Source: Rhodoferax ferrireducens (GTDB taxonomy: Bacteria > Pseudomonadota > Gammaproteobacteria > Burkholderiales > Burkholderiaceae_C). Taken from it: a DNA stretch of 64,000 bases. The notes under the pieces were generated by a model. It worked only from the letters and a program-made list of their open reading frames with translations, did not search any database and was not told the origin of the DNA. The DNA lies in assembly GCF_003347515.1 (NCBI RefSeq), contig NZ_QEII01000324.1, positions 550,545 to 614,544 of the forward strand, in the 5' to 3' direction. Below, one piece after another: positions 1-8,714 of this stretch (its first letter is position 1; the number at the start of each line of letters is the position of its first letter). Made by a program: the position numbers and the translations under genes.

Positions 1-140
1 ACAGCCTGGATTTTTTGTGCGGCCTGCTGCGCCTGCAGCGCTTCCTTCTGCGTCTGACGCGCCGACAGGGCCCGCAGTGCACCGGCGGCGAACAAGGCCA
101 GGACCAGGCCGATGACCAGCCATTTCAACCAAGGTTTCAT
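1..140 (-). CDS. RND efflux periplasmic adaptor, N-terminal fragment (gene runs off the left edge)
   Basis: Only the first 46 codons are in the window. The start ATG at 140-138 overlaps the TGA of the upstream tetR-type gene in an ATGA junction, so the two are probably translated as a coupled pair. The peptide starts MKPWLKWLVIGLVLALF, one hydrophobic signal-anchor segment, followed by an Ala/Gln-rich stretch. That pattern is typical of the membrane-anchored N-terminus of RND or MFP (HlyD/AcrA-like) adaptors. The assignment to the adaptor family is inferred from this N-terminus and from the TetR neighbour; no lipoyl or barrel domain is visible in the window. Confidence 0.5.
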   Translation of the reverse strand, partial: MKPWLKWLVIGLVLALFAAGALRALSARQTQKEALQAQQAAQKIQA

Positions 141-835
141 GGTGCAGGGTTTTCCGGTGAGGGCGGATGAGGGGGCTGCGCCGTGCACAGACCATGGAGA
201 ATGGTTTCAATTTGCACGGCGATGTATTCCTCGGGCACCAGCTCGGCGCTCGCGGCGCAGGAGCCCAAGGAGTGTTTCCACATGGCCAGGAACATCATGG
301 GGGCCAACACGATGTAGACCCCATACTTCATGTCGATCGGCTGGAATTCACCGCGGTCCACGCCACGCTGCAATACGCGTTGGATCAGCTGGTGGCCCGG
401 TTGAATGACCTCGTGCTCATAGAAGGCGGCCAGTTCCGGAAAATTGCCGGCCTCGCTCATCATGAGCTTGGTGATGCCCGAGGCCTTGGTCGAGCCGATG
501 CGCTCCCACCAGGCGGTGATGCAATAGCGCAGCATGTCGGCCGTGCTGCCCTGAAAAGTCTCGAACTCGGCATTCCATTCCGTGAAGCGGCCGGAAATAT
601 TCTCGCGCACCACGGCTTTGAACAGCTCTTCCTTGCTGGCGAAATAAAGAAAGAGCGTGCCTTTGGACACGCCCGCCAGCTTGGCGACCTCTTCGGCCCG
701 GGTCGCGGCGAAACCTTTTTCAACAAAGAGTTCCAGCGCCGCGGCCAGCAGTTCGGCCGGACGCGCGCTCTTGCGGCGCTCTCGCTTGACGAGCACCGCA
801 GGTGTGGTGTTGCAGTTCAGCTTGGAAATGGACAT
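137..835 (-). CDS. TetR/AcrR family transcriptional regulator
   Basis: This 232-residue protein has a TetR helix-turn-helix near residues 28-75 (LFVEKGFAATRAEEVAKLAG, then VSKGTLFLYFASKEELFKAV), the normal TetR recognition pattern. The C-terminal part is a ligand-binding and dimerisation domain of ordinary length. Its stop overlaps the start of the RND adaptor gene, so it likely represses its own efflux operon, as AcrR- and TtgR-like regulators do. It has a Pro-rich tail. The start at 835 has no clear Shine-Dalgarno. A dyad in the upstream spacer (847-863) is a candidate operator. The effector is unknown. Confidence 0.85.
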   Translation of the reverse strand: MSISKLNCNTTPAVLVKRERRKSARPAELLAAALELFVEKGFAATRAEEVAKLAGVSKGTLFLYFASKEELFKAVVRENISGRFTEWNAEFETFQGSTADMLRYCITAWWERIGSTKASGITKLMMSEAGNFPELAAFYEHEVIQPGHQLIQRVLQRGVDRGEFQPIDMKYGVYIVLAPMMFLAMWKHSLGSCAASAELVPEEYIAVQIETILHGLCTAQPPHPPSPENPAP

Positions 836-846
836 GGAAATTAATG

Positions 847-863
847 ACTAACTGGTTATTAGT
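847..863. promoter_or_regulatory. Candidate operator for the adjacent TetR regulator
   Basis: An AT-rich inverted repeat, ACTAA-N7-TTAGT, lies 12 bp upstream of the tetR-type start in an otherwise GC-rich region. TetR proteins usually bind such dyads at their own promoter. The arms are only 5 bp, so this is suggestive. Confidence 0.3.
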
Positions 864-984
864 GTATCTTTTTTCCAATGGGGATGCGGCTGGCGGGCTG
901 CGCCGCCAGCGTCTGCGTCAAATTGAGCGGGTCTGCGGCAACGGGCCGGCCTGCTTGTGCAGCGCTTCATGCCACCGGAATGCC

Positions 985-3252
985 TCACGTATTCGGCGGC
1001 ATCATGGGGAGGCGACAATCCGCGCGCAGCATGGCAGCCAGTTCGGGCGCCGGTAGCGCTTTGCTAAAGAGGAAGCCCTGGATTTCCGAGCACAGCTGGT
1101 TCTGCAAGTACCCCATTTGCAGGGACGTTTCCACGCCTTCTGCGATGCAGTCGAGGCCCAGGTTCCGGGACAGGTCGAGAATGCTGCACACGATCGCGGC
1201 GGAGCCGGCGTCCGCCGTGACTTTGTCGATAAAGGAACGGTCGATCTTGACCCGGTCGATGGGGAATCGCTGCAGATAGGAAAGCGACGAATAGCCGGTT
1301 CCAAAATCATCGAGCGACAAGGTGACGCCCAGTTTTTTCAACGCGTGCAGGGCGCCGATGATCAGTTCCGAACTGTCCAGAATCACACTTTCCGTGATCT
1401 CCAGTTCGAGCTGCTTGGGATTCAGGCCGGTCTCATCCAGAGCTTGTTTGACCACACGAACGATGTCGCCGGTCTGAAACTGGTGCGCCGATAGATTGAC
1501 GGCCATGCGGACCGGTGGCAGCCCTTCCCGCTGCCAGGCCATGCTTTGCTCGCACGCCATGCGCAGCACCCATTCGCCGACCTCGTTGATCAGGCCGGTC
1601 GACTCCAGCATGGGGATAAAGCGGGACGGCAGGACCATGCCCAACTCTGGATTGTTCCAGCGCAACAGCGCTTCGACGCCAATGATGGCGCCCGATTTCA
1701 GGCTGACCTGCGGTTGATAGTGCAGCACGAATTCCTGTTGGACCAGTGCCTTTCGGAGCCGGGTCGTAGTGACCAACCGCTGCTGCGCCGCTTCGTTCAT
1801 CGCGGCCGTGAAGAACTTGTAGTTGTTGCGCCCCTTCTCCTTGGCGTTGTACATGGCGGTGTCAGCGGCGCGCAGCAGGGTATTGGCATCCTCGCCATCC
1901 TCCGGATAGAGGCTGATGCCGATGCTGGCACCGATGTGCAGGTCGTGGCCATTCAACTGGATGGCTGAACTCAAGGTGGCCACAATTTTTTCTGCCACCT
2001 GCGCCGAATTGTGGCTATCGGCAAGTCGGGGCAGGCTGATGATGAACTCATCGCCTCCAATGCGGGCCACGCTGTCGCCTTCGCGCACGCAGGCGCGCAA
2101 TCGCTGCGCAACCTCCATCAGCAAGGCATCCCCGACGTGATGCCCAAGCGAATCGTTGACGTGCTTGAAATGGTCCAGGTCAATGAACAGGACGCCGACG
2201 TGGTTCTGGTCCCGACGGGCCTGGACGATCGCCTGGTTCAGTCGGTCCTCCAGCAAGATGCGGTTGGGCAGGTCCGTCAGCGCGTCGTGGTGTGCCATGT
2301 GCTGGATGCGCGCCTGCGTCTGGTAGCGCTGGATCGCAATGCCGGCGCTGTGGGTGGCCAGTTCGATGAGGGCCAGGTCGGCCGGGGTGGGGCCGTGCAC
2401 CGTTTTGTAATACAAGGCAAAGGACCCCAGTGCCGGGCCTTCGGGTGACAGGATGGGCGTCGACCAACAAGCGCGCAGGCCATAGTTCAAGGCCAGACTG
2501 CGGTAATCGGACCACAGCGGATCGGTTTCGATATTGGTGACGACGACCGTTTCGCGGCGGAACATGGCCGTGCCGCAAGAGCCGACCTGTGGCCCGATGG
2601 CAATGCCCACCAGGGCCGTGCAATAGGCCTCGGGCAGACCTGGGGCGACGCACAGGTCTATATGCACGCCGTCCCGGTTGAGCAGCAACACACTGCCCAG
2701 TGCGCCACTACTGTTGTGCTCGATCAACCGGATCAGGCGCTCAAATACTTCCGTCAAAGGCGCCTGGGTCGCGATCATCTCCAGAATCCGGGCCTGTCCT
2801 TCCCGGAAGGATACTTCTGCCTGGAGCTGCACATTCTTCGCCTCCAGTTCCCTCTGTGCCTTGCGCAAGGCCAAATGGATGTTCGCACGCGCCAGCACTT
2901 CTTCGATCTGAAAGGGCTTGGAAATGAAATCAACGCCTCCAGCCGCGAAGCCCTTGATTTTGTCTGCGGTTTCGGTCAGCGCCGTCATGAAAATGACCGG
3001 GATGTTGCGCGTGTCAGCCAGCATGCTGAGTTGATGACAGGTCTCGAACCCATCCATGCCCGGCATCATGACATCGAGAAAGATGAGGTCCGGCTGGATA
3101 AACTGTGCCCGCTTGATTCCCTCTTCTCCATCTTGTGCAACCACCACGCGGCAGCCGCAAACCTCCAGATGCTCGACCATCACCCCCAAATTCGCCGGGG
3201 TGTCGTCAATAATCAGAATCGTATAGCCCTGAAAATCCAGTGTGTTGTTCAC
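985..3252 (-). CDS. Response regulator with GAF, diguanylate cyclase (GGDEF) and phosphodiesterase (EAL) domains
   Basis: This is a c-di-GMP signalling protein of about 755 residues. The order is receiver domain (residues ~10-125, acidic IIDD motif, phospho-acceptor Asp in LDVMMPGMDG), GAF domain (~150-300), GGDEF (~320-480) and EAL (~505-750). The GGDEF signature is intact and carries an RxxD inhibitory site (REGD) five residues before it. The EAL domain keeps EALLRW, ELEITES, DDFGTGYSSL and KIDRSF, so both catalytic halves look competent. I chose the GTG at 3252 because AGAGAGG lies just upstream; an upstream ATG at 3324 would add 24 residues without a good ribosome site. It is divergent from the histidine kinase genes at 3436-6959, its likely phosphate donors. 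Confidence 0.88.
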   Translation of the reverse strand: MNNTLDFQGYTILIIDDTPANLGVMVEHLEVCGCRVVVAQDGEEGIKRAQFIQPDLIFLDVMMPGMDGFETCHQLSMLADTRNIPVIFMTALTETADKIKGFAAGGVDFISKPFQIEEVLARANIHLALRKAQRELEAKNVQLQAEVSFREGQARILEMIATQAPLTEVFERLIRLIEHNSSGALGSVLLLNRDGVHIDLCVAPGLPEAYCTALVGIAIGPQVGSCGTAMFRRETVVVTNIETDPLWSDYRSLALNYGLRACWSTPILSPEGPALGSFALYYKTVHGPTPADLALIELATHSAGIAIQRYQTQARIQHMAHHDALTDLPNRILLEDRLNQAIVQARRDQNHVGVLFIDLDHFKHVNDSLGHHVGDALLMEVAQRLRACVREGDSVARIGGDEFIISLPRLADSHNSAQVAEKIVATLSSAIQLNGHDLHIGASIGISLYPEDGEDANTLLRAADTAMYNAKEKGRNNYKFFTAAMNEAAQQRLVTTTRLRKALVQQEFVLHYQPQVSLKSGAIIGVEALLRWNNPELGMVLPSRFIPMLESTGLINEVGEWVLRMACEQSMAWQREGLPPVRMAVNLSAHQFQTGDIVRVVKQALDETGLNPKQLELEITESVILDSSELIIGALHALKKLGVTLSLDDFGTGYSSLSYLQRFPIDRVKIDRSFIDKVTADAGSAAIVCSILDLSRNLGLDCIAEGVETSLQMGYLQNQLCSEIQGFLFSKALPAPELAAMLRADCRLPMMPPNT

Positions 3253-3435
3253 CGTGTGCCTCTCTTGCCCGTGAATTTCCCGACCCGGCCGAGTCGCGCT
3301 TTTGACTGGCAGCGCTTCACGCATTCATAGGGTCTGACAGCCAAGTGGCAATTGACGCGTGCTTGGGGCCCAGACATGATTGGGCGCTGGGCGGGTAAGA
3401 AAAGTAAAATTTGCAAAATAGAGGACCAATACCTG

Positions 3436-5631
3436 ATGCACTTAAGATTGCGCTCATCCATAGTGTTGGTGGTCATTGTGGGGCTCATGATACCGGTATC
3501 GGTGAGCAGCTTTTTTACCTTGGGGCAGCGTCAAAGAGCGCAGGCACAAAGAATGCAAACCGACCACCAGCGCCTGACCGAAATACTGGCGCTGGGTATG
3601 CAAGAGCCCTTGTGGAACATCAATCCCACGGGTGGCCTGCCGCTGTTTGAATCCCTGCTGGGTGACACCCGTATCGTCGCCATCGCAGTGACTGACAGCA
3701 GAAACCGCGAATTCTTGTCGAAACAGTACCCGGAACGGCGCCTGGGACGCCAGGTCACGCTGGATCGCGAGGTGAGCTATAACGAAAACCAGATTGGTCA
3801 TGTCAGCCTGGAAATGGACAGTGGCCTGCTCGATAGCGAAGTTGCCCATGATCGGCTGGTTTTTGCCTGGACCGTGGTCGGCCAGCTTTTGTTGAGTCTG
3901 ATCTTGATCGTCACGCTGCTGCAGCGTCGCGTGCTGGTTCCGATAAAGCGCCTGATGCGCGAATCCGGACGCCTGGCGGAGCGCGATCTTGTGACACCAT
4001 TCGTCTGGGAGCAAAAGGATGAGCTGGGCAGTCTGGGCGCCAGCCTGGAGCACACGCGACAGGCGCTGCAGGCCTTGTTCAGCGAAATTGAGGCCAAGAA
4101 TCTGATGCTGGAAAAGGATATTGAGCAACGCGCCTTGACCGAAAAGGAGCTGCAAGGCCATCGCGAGCATCTGGAAGAACTGGTCAGGGAGCGCACCCGC
4201 GAACTGCAAGCGGCTAAAGAGCGGGCTGACGTGGCGAACCAGGCCAAAAGTACCTTTCTGTCCAGCATGACGCACGAATTGCGCACGCCGCTGAATGCCA
4301 TCCTCGGTTATGCCCAGATCCTCCAGCGTGACAAGCCCTTGAGCGAGCGCCAGGTGACAGGTTTAACCACGATTCAACAAAGTGGCGAGCATTTATTGAC
4401 CCTGATTTCTGATTTGCTGGACCTGGCCAAGATTGAAGCCGGCAAGTTTGAGCTCATGCCTGCTCCCATCCATTTGCCGTCCTTTTTGATCGGCATTGTC
4501 AATATCGTACGGGTCAGGGCGGAGCAAAAAAACTTGCAGTTCTGCTTTGAAGCGCAGACAGATTTGCCCAGTGCCGTGCTGCTTGACGAAAAACGCGTGC
4601 GCCAAGTCTTGCTCAACTTGCTGGGCAACGCCATCAAGTTCACCGACAGCGGGCAAGTCACGCTGAAAGTATCGCGTTCAGGCGCGGGGCCTAAGGAGAT
4701 GCGTTTGCACTTTGAAATTCAGGACACCGGTGTGGGGATGAGTCCGGGCCAATTGGGGCATATCTTTCAGCCTTTTGAACAAGTGGGTGAGGCGCAACGT
4801 AAATTCGGTGGCACGGGGCTGGGCTTGTCCATCAGCCGCCAATTGGTGCGCTTGATGGACAGCGATATTCAGGTGGACAGTGAGGTCGGTAGAGGCAGCA
4901 CATTCAGCTTTGAAATTCTGGTGCAGCCAAGCACCATCGAAGTCCCGGCTGCCACGCCGGAACGTGTGGTGATCAGTTATCAAGGTGCCCGCAAGAAGGC
5001 ATTGATCGTCGACGATGTGGAGGCGAACCGGGACGTGTTGAAGGCCTTGCTGACCGATCTTGGCTTTGATGTCGGCCTGGCAGAGAATGGGCTGGAAGGC
5101 GTGGAGCAGGCCTTCAAGACGCGGCCCGACGTCATCTTGATGGACATCCATATGCCGGTGATGGATGGTCTGGAGGCCATGCGCTGCATTCGTCATATGG
5201 CCGGCATGGAGCAGGTGACCCTCATCGCGATCTCCGCCAGCGTCACCCCGGAAGACCAGGATGAGGCGATCTTGGCAGGTGCCAATGCATTCATGGGCAA
5301 ACCGGTTCAGCAAACCCTTTTGCTGGAAAAACTCGCTGAATTTCTGGACCTGACCCTCAACTATGATGCATTGTTGGATGACAAGCATGCGGACGTGACC
5401 GCGAGAACCGCCGAACTGTTTGCGCCACCCGAGGATGAGATAGACGTGCTGTATCAACTCGCCCGGGGGGGCAATATGCGCGATATCCGAAAGCGCGCGG
5501 ATCACATTGAAGCCATGGATATCAGGTACCAGGCCTTTGCCGACCGATTGAGGCAATTGGCAAAAACGTATCAATCAAAAGCCATACTGGAAATGGTCAA
5601 TGAGTACGCCAAACCGAGATCATCCGAATGA
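3436..5631 (+). CDS. Hybrid sensor histidine kinase (periplasmic sensor, HAMP, HisKA, HATPase, receiver)
   Basis: This is an inner-membrane hybrid kinase of about 731 residues. It has a transmembrane segment near residues 7-27, a periplasmic domain of about 110 residues, a second membrane segment (~145-163), then HAMP and a coiled coil. The HisKA phosphorylation box is SSMTHELRTPLNA (His ~280). The ATPase domain has the N-box NLLGNAIKF and the G-boxes DTGVGM and GTGLGLSI. A C-terminal receiver contains LIVDD and the acceptor Asp in LMDIHMPVMDG, followed by a helical tail. The ATG at 3436 is preferred because GAGGACC precedes it and it places the membrane segment near the N-terminus. Its stop overlaps the next kinase gene (ATGA at 5628), so the two are one operon. 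Confidence 0.9.
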   Translation: MHLRLRSSIVLVVIVGLMIPVSVSSFFTLGQRQRAQAQRMQTDHQRLTEILALGMQEPLWNINPTGGLPLFESLLGDTRIVAIAVTDSRNREFLSKQYPERRLGRQVTLDREVSYNENQIGHVSLEMDSGLLDSEVAHDRLVFAWTVVGQLLLSLILIVTLLQRRVLVPIKRLMRESGRLAERDLVTPFVWEQKDELGSLGASLEHTRQALQALFSEIEAKNLMLEKDIEQRALTEKELQGHREHLEELVRERTRELQAAKERADVANQAKSTFLSSMTHELRTPLNAILGYAQILQRDKPLSERQVTGLTTIQQSGEHLLTLISDLLDLAKIEAGKFELMPAPIHLPSFLIGIVNIVRVRAEQKNLQFCFEAQTDLPSAVLLDEKRVRQVLLNLLGNAIKFTDSGQVTLKVSRSGAGPKEMRLHFEIQDTGVGMSPGQLGHIFQPFEQVGEAQRKFGGTGLGLSISRQLVRLMDSDIQVDSEVGRGSTFSFEILVQPSTIEVPAATPERVVISYQGARKKALIVDDVEANRDVLKALLTDLGFDVGLAENGLEGVEQAFKTRPDVILMDIHMPVMDGLEAMRCIRHMAGMEQVTLIAISASVTPEDQDEAILAGANAFMGKPVQQTLLLEKLAEFLDLTLNYDALLDDKHADVTARTAELFAPPEDEIDVLYQLARGGNMRDIRKRADHIEAMDIRYQAFADRLRQLAKTYQSKAILEMVNEYAKPRSSE

Positions 5632-6959
5632 GCGCAAACGTTGAGAAGACCCCGCACGCTGCGGTCATCCTGATCATTGATGACACGCCCGCCAATGTGG
5701 CCATGCTGGCGGACTACCTTGACGACTTGGGTTTGCGTGTCGTGGTCGCGCAGGATGGAGAGGAGGGGCTCGGACGCGCTGAATTCGTCAAGCCTGATCT
5801 GATATTGCTCGACGTGATGATGCCGGGCATGGATGGGTTTGAGACTTGTCGGCGCCTGAAGATGAGTGAGGCTGTCCGGGACATTCCGGTGATTTTCATG
5901 ACCGCGTTGACGGACACGCAGAGTGTGGTCAAAGGCTTCAAGGTCGGCGGCGTTGACTATGTGACCAAGCCAGTCCAGATCGAAGAGGTGTGGGCGCGAG
6001 TCAAGACACATCTGGACTTGCGTGCCATGCACCAGCAACTGACCCAACAAAACCAGGTATTGCGTCAGGAGATGGAAATACGCCTGGAAACAGAAGAAGC
6101 ACTGCGTAAACTCAGTGCCGAGCAGCAGTTATTGATTGCCAAATTGCAGGCGGCGCACGATCAACTATTGCAGTCGGAAAAAATGGCCTCGCTCGGTCAG
6201 CTGGCCGCTGGCATTGCGCACGAAATCAACAACCCCATCGGGTTTGTGAACTCCAATATGGGTTCCTTGCAGAACTACTTTGAGACCTTGTTCGCGGCGC
6301 TCGATGCCTGCGAACAGGTGGTCGCTGAATCGCCCAACAGCACACAAATTGTTGCGCGCTTTGCGCAAGTGAAGGAAGAATCCGAAATCGATTTCCTGAA
6401 ACAGGACATTGTCGATTTGATGAAGGAGTCCAGGGACGGCTTGAAACGGGTGAAGGATATCGTGCAGTCACTCAAGGATTTTTCTCATGTCGGCGAAGCC
6501 AACTGGCAGGACGCCGACCTGCATCACGGCCTGGACAGCACGCTGAACATCGTCAACAACGAGATCAAATACAAGGCTGACGTCGTCAAACAATATGGTC
6601 AGCTGCCGCTGGTGAGATGTCTGGCCTCGCAGTTGAATCAGGTCTTCATGAACCTGCTGATCAATGCGGCGCACGCCATCAAGGAGCGCGGCACCATCAC
6701 CGTGCGCACCGGCGTCGTCAACGACTGGGTCTGGGTGGAAATATGCGACACCGGCGCTGGCATTCCCGAGGACATCATGAATCGCATCTTCGAACCGTTT
6801 TTCACGACCAAACCGGTTGGCAGCGGCACCGGCCTGGGCCTGTCTCTCTCGTATGGCATCGTGCGCAAGCATGGCGGCAGGATAGAAGTGCGCAGCGAAC
6901 TGAACAAGGGAAGCAGCTTCACGGTGCATTTGCCGGTCAATCCAGCGAATCCGGGTTAG
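5628..6959 (+). CDS. Soluble receiver-histidine kinase fusion (REC-HisKA-HATPase)
   Basis: This cytoplasmic protein of 443 residues has a receiver domain at residues ~12-130 (IIDD, acceptor Asp62 in LLDVMMPGMDG). A coiled coil follows, then an NtrB-like kinase core with phosphorylatable His198 in GIAHEINNPIGF. The ATPase part has NLLINAAHAI, DTGAGIP and GTGLGLSL. It has no membrane segment. Its receiver closely resembles that of the GGDEF/EAL protein at 985-3252, which suggests duplication within one signalling module. It is translationally coupled to the upstream hybrid kinase. A phosphorelay from the hybrid kinase to this receiver, then to the c-di-GMP protein, is a reasonable inference. 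Confidence 0.88.
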   Translation: MSANVEKTPHAAVILIIDDTPANVAMLADYLDDLGLRVVVAQDGEEGLGRAEFVKPDLILLDVMMPGMDGFETCRRLKMSEAVRDIPVIFMTALTDTQSVVKGFKVGGVDYVTKPVQIEEVWARVKTHLDLRAMHQQLTQQNQVLRQEMEIRLETEEALRKLSAEQQLLIAKLQAAHDQLLQSEKMASLGQLAAGIAHEINNPIGFVNSNMGSLQNYFETLFAALDACEQVVAESPNSTQIVARFAQVKEESEIDFLKQDIVDLMKESRDGLKRVKDIVQSLKDFSHVGEANWQDADLHHGLDSTLNIVNNEIKYKADVVKQYGQLPLVRCLASQLNQVFMNLLINAAHAIKERGTITVRTGVVNDWVWVEICDTGAGIPEDIMNRIFEPFFTTKPVGSGTGLGLSLSYGIVRKHGGRIEVRSELNKGSSFTVHLPVNPANPG

Positions 6960-7068
6960 CACTCCGTTCAGTTTTCAGATTGCTGTGCATAATTTCGCCC
7001 AGGGGCTGCGTCGGAAAATCAGGTCTGCCCGCACGTTTGCGATTCTCTTTTCAACCGGATGAGACACT

Positions 7069-8127
7069 ATGAAAAATATTAAGAACTCGTCACTTGCTCG
7101 TTGCGCCATCGTCGCGATGGCTTTATTGCTGGGTCAGCAAGCGTTCGGGGAAAAATGGGATGGGCCCACCAGCGGCCCGATCAAACAAGCGGCGAAAAAA
7201 GTCCTGTTCATTTCACAAGACTTCAAGAACGGAGGCATTTCGACGGCGTATCGAGGTTTTTCTGCCGCAGCAGCAGAGCTCGGCTGGGACGTCAATGTGG
7301 TCGATGGGAAAAGCGATGTCAAGACCATTCACGCTGCGTTCCTCGATGCGATCCACTCACATCAGGATGCCATTGTCCTTGGCGGATTTCAAACCGATGA
7401 ATTCAAAGATGTCGTCGCGCTTGCCAAACAGTCCAAGATCATTCTGGCTGGCTGGCACGCCGCAGCGGAGCCGGGACCAAGCAAAGATCTTTTCATCAAC
7501 ATTGCGACGGAATCCTCCGAAGTCGCCAGAATGGCCGCCGACTACGCGATCCAAAGCGGAAGCGGGAATGTGGGGGTGATCATTTTCAATGACAATCGTT
7601 TTGGCGTAGCCAACGCCAAAACGCAGCGCATGAAAGAGATTGTTGAACAGTGCAAAAAATGCAAGGTTTTGGCGGTGGAAAACCTGCTCATTTCAAATGC
7701 GGGGAAGGACATTCCAGCGGCCGTTGTACGACTCGACAAGACCTATGGCAAAGCCTGGACGCACACATTGGCCATCAATGACGTGTATTTTGATGCCATG
7801 AATTTCCCCCTGGTGTCCATCGGAAGACTCGACATCAAGAATATATCTGCCGGTGACGGCTCCAATGTTGCCCTGAGCCGTATCAAGGGCGGGCTATCGC
7901 AACAAATCGCGACCGTGGCCGAGCCCACAAATATGCAGGGCTGGCAATTGGCCGATGAGTTGAACCGCGCATTTGCCGGCGTCGCCTCAAGTGGCTACGT
8001 GAGCAAGCCCATCCTGGTCACGACCCAATTGTTGAAACAGATCGGTACTGCCGCCATCGATTCCGAAATCCCCTATGGAAAAGCTTATCGAGCCATCTGG
8101 CAAGTGAAGGCTGTTGAGAAGCCATGA
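7069..8127 (+). CDS. Periplasmic sugar-binding-like protein (type 1 periplasmic binding fold)
   Basis: This protein of 352 residues has a signal peptide (MKNIKNSSLARCAIVAMALL, cleaved near AFG) and a Peripla_BP_4-like body. It resembles ribose- and autoinducer-2-type binding proteins, with motifs such as VLFISQDFKNGGIS and DAIVLGGFQTDEF. No ABC ATPase or permease is adjacent. It lies 109 bp after the kinase operon on the same strand. The likely role is therefore as a periplasmic ligand receptor feeding the membrane kinase at 3436-5631, as LuxP does for LuxQ. A solute-binding subunit of a distant transporter is the alternative. Confidence 0.7.
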   Translation: MKNIKNSSLARCAIVAMALLLGQQAFGEKWDGPTSGPIKQAAKKVLFISQDFKNGGISTAYRGFSAAAAELGWDVNVVDGKSDVKTIHAAFLDAIHSHQDAIVLGGFQTDEFKDVVALAKQSKIILAGWHAAAEPGPSKDLFINIATESSEVARMAADYAIQSGSGNVGVIIFNDNRFGVANAKTQRMKEIVEQCKKCKVLAVENLLISNAGKDIPAAVVRLDKTYGKAWTHTLAINDVYFDAMNFPLVSIGRLDIKNISAGDGSNVALSRIKGGLSQQIATVAEPTNMQGWQLADELNRAFAGVASSGYVSKPILVTTQLLKQIGTAAIDSEIPYGKAYRAIWQVKAVEKP

Positions 8128-8171
8128 TTTCGTTGTTGCTGGCATTCTCAATCCTTTAAAGGAGAAATTTC

Positions 8172-8714
8172 ATGTCCGATTCCCCGCAAACCATTGCCCT
8201 GGGCGGTGGCTGCTTCTGGTGCACCGAGGCCGTGTATGTGCAAGTGCGCGGCGTGGTCGACGTGGAGTCCGGCTACAGCAACGGCCACACTGCCAAGCCC
8301 AGTTACGAGCAGGTCTGCACCGGCAGCACAGGCCATAACGAGGTTGTCAAGTTGGCGTTTGACCCGGCCCAAATCAGCGTGCGTGAAATTCTGGAAATTT
8401 TCTTCGTCATCCATGACCCGACCACGCTGAACCGGCAGGGCCATGACAGCGGCACCCAGTACCGCAGCGGCATTTATTTTTCCACGCCCGAGCAGGAGAC
8501 GGTTGCCAAAGACGTGATTCGCGAGATGAGCGAGAGCGGCGTGTACAGCCGCCCCATCGTGACCGAGGTCCTGCCGCTGGCCAACTACTGGCCGGCCGAG
8601 GATTACCACCAGGACTTTTTTGCGAACAACCCGGGCCAGGGCTATTGTGTTGCCGTGGCCGCGCCCAAGGTCGCCAAGTTTCGCAAGACCTTTGCGCGTC
8701 TGGTGCGCGATTGA
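8172..8714 (+). CDS. msrA: Peptide-methionine (S)-S-oxide reductase MsrA
   Basis: MsrA reduces the S-epimer of methionine sulfoxide in oxidised proteins, using thioredoxin. The 180-residue length fits bacterial MsrA. The catalytic motif GGCFWC is at residues 12-17 (nucleophile Cys14), and the family motifs GYSNGHT and YWPAEDYHQDFF are present. A strong ribosome site (AAAGGAG) precedes the ATG. The stop overlaps the probable TTG start of the following diguanylate cyclase gene, linking oxidative damage repair with c-di-GMP signalling. Confidence 0.95.
   Translation: MSDSPQTIALGGGCFWCTEAVYVQVRGVVDVESGYSNGHTAKPSYEQVCTGSTGHNEVVKLAFDPAQISVREILEIFFVIHDPTTLNRQGHDSGTQYRSGIYFSTPEQETVAKDVIREMSESGVYSRPIVTEVLPLANYWPAEDYHQDFFANNPGQGYCVAVAAPKVAKFRKTFARLVRD

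Noticed and set aside
167..844. Long open frame antisense to the TetR gene
   Set aside because: High-GC shadow of a well-supported gene; no ribosome site and no recognisable family.
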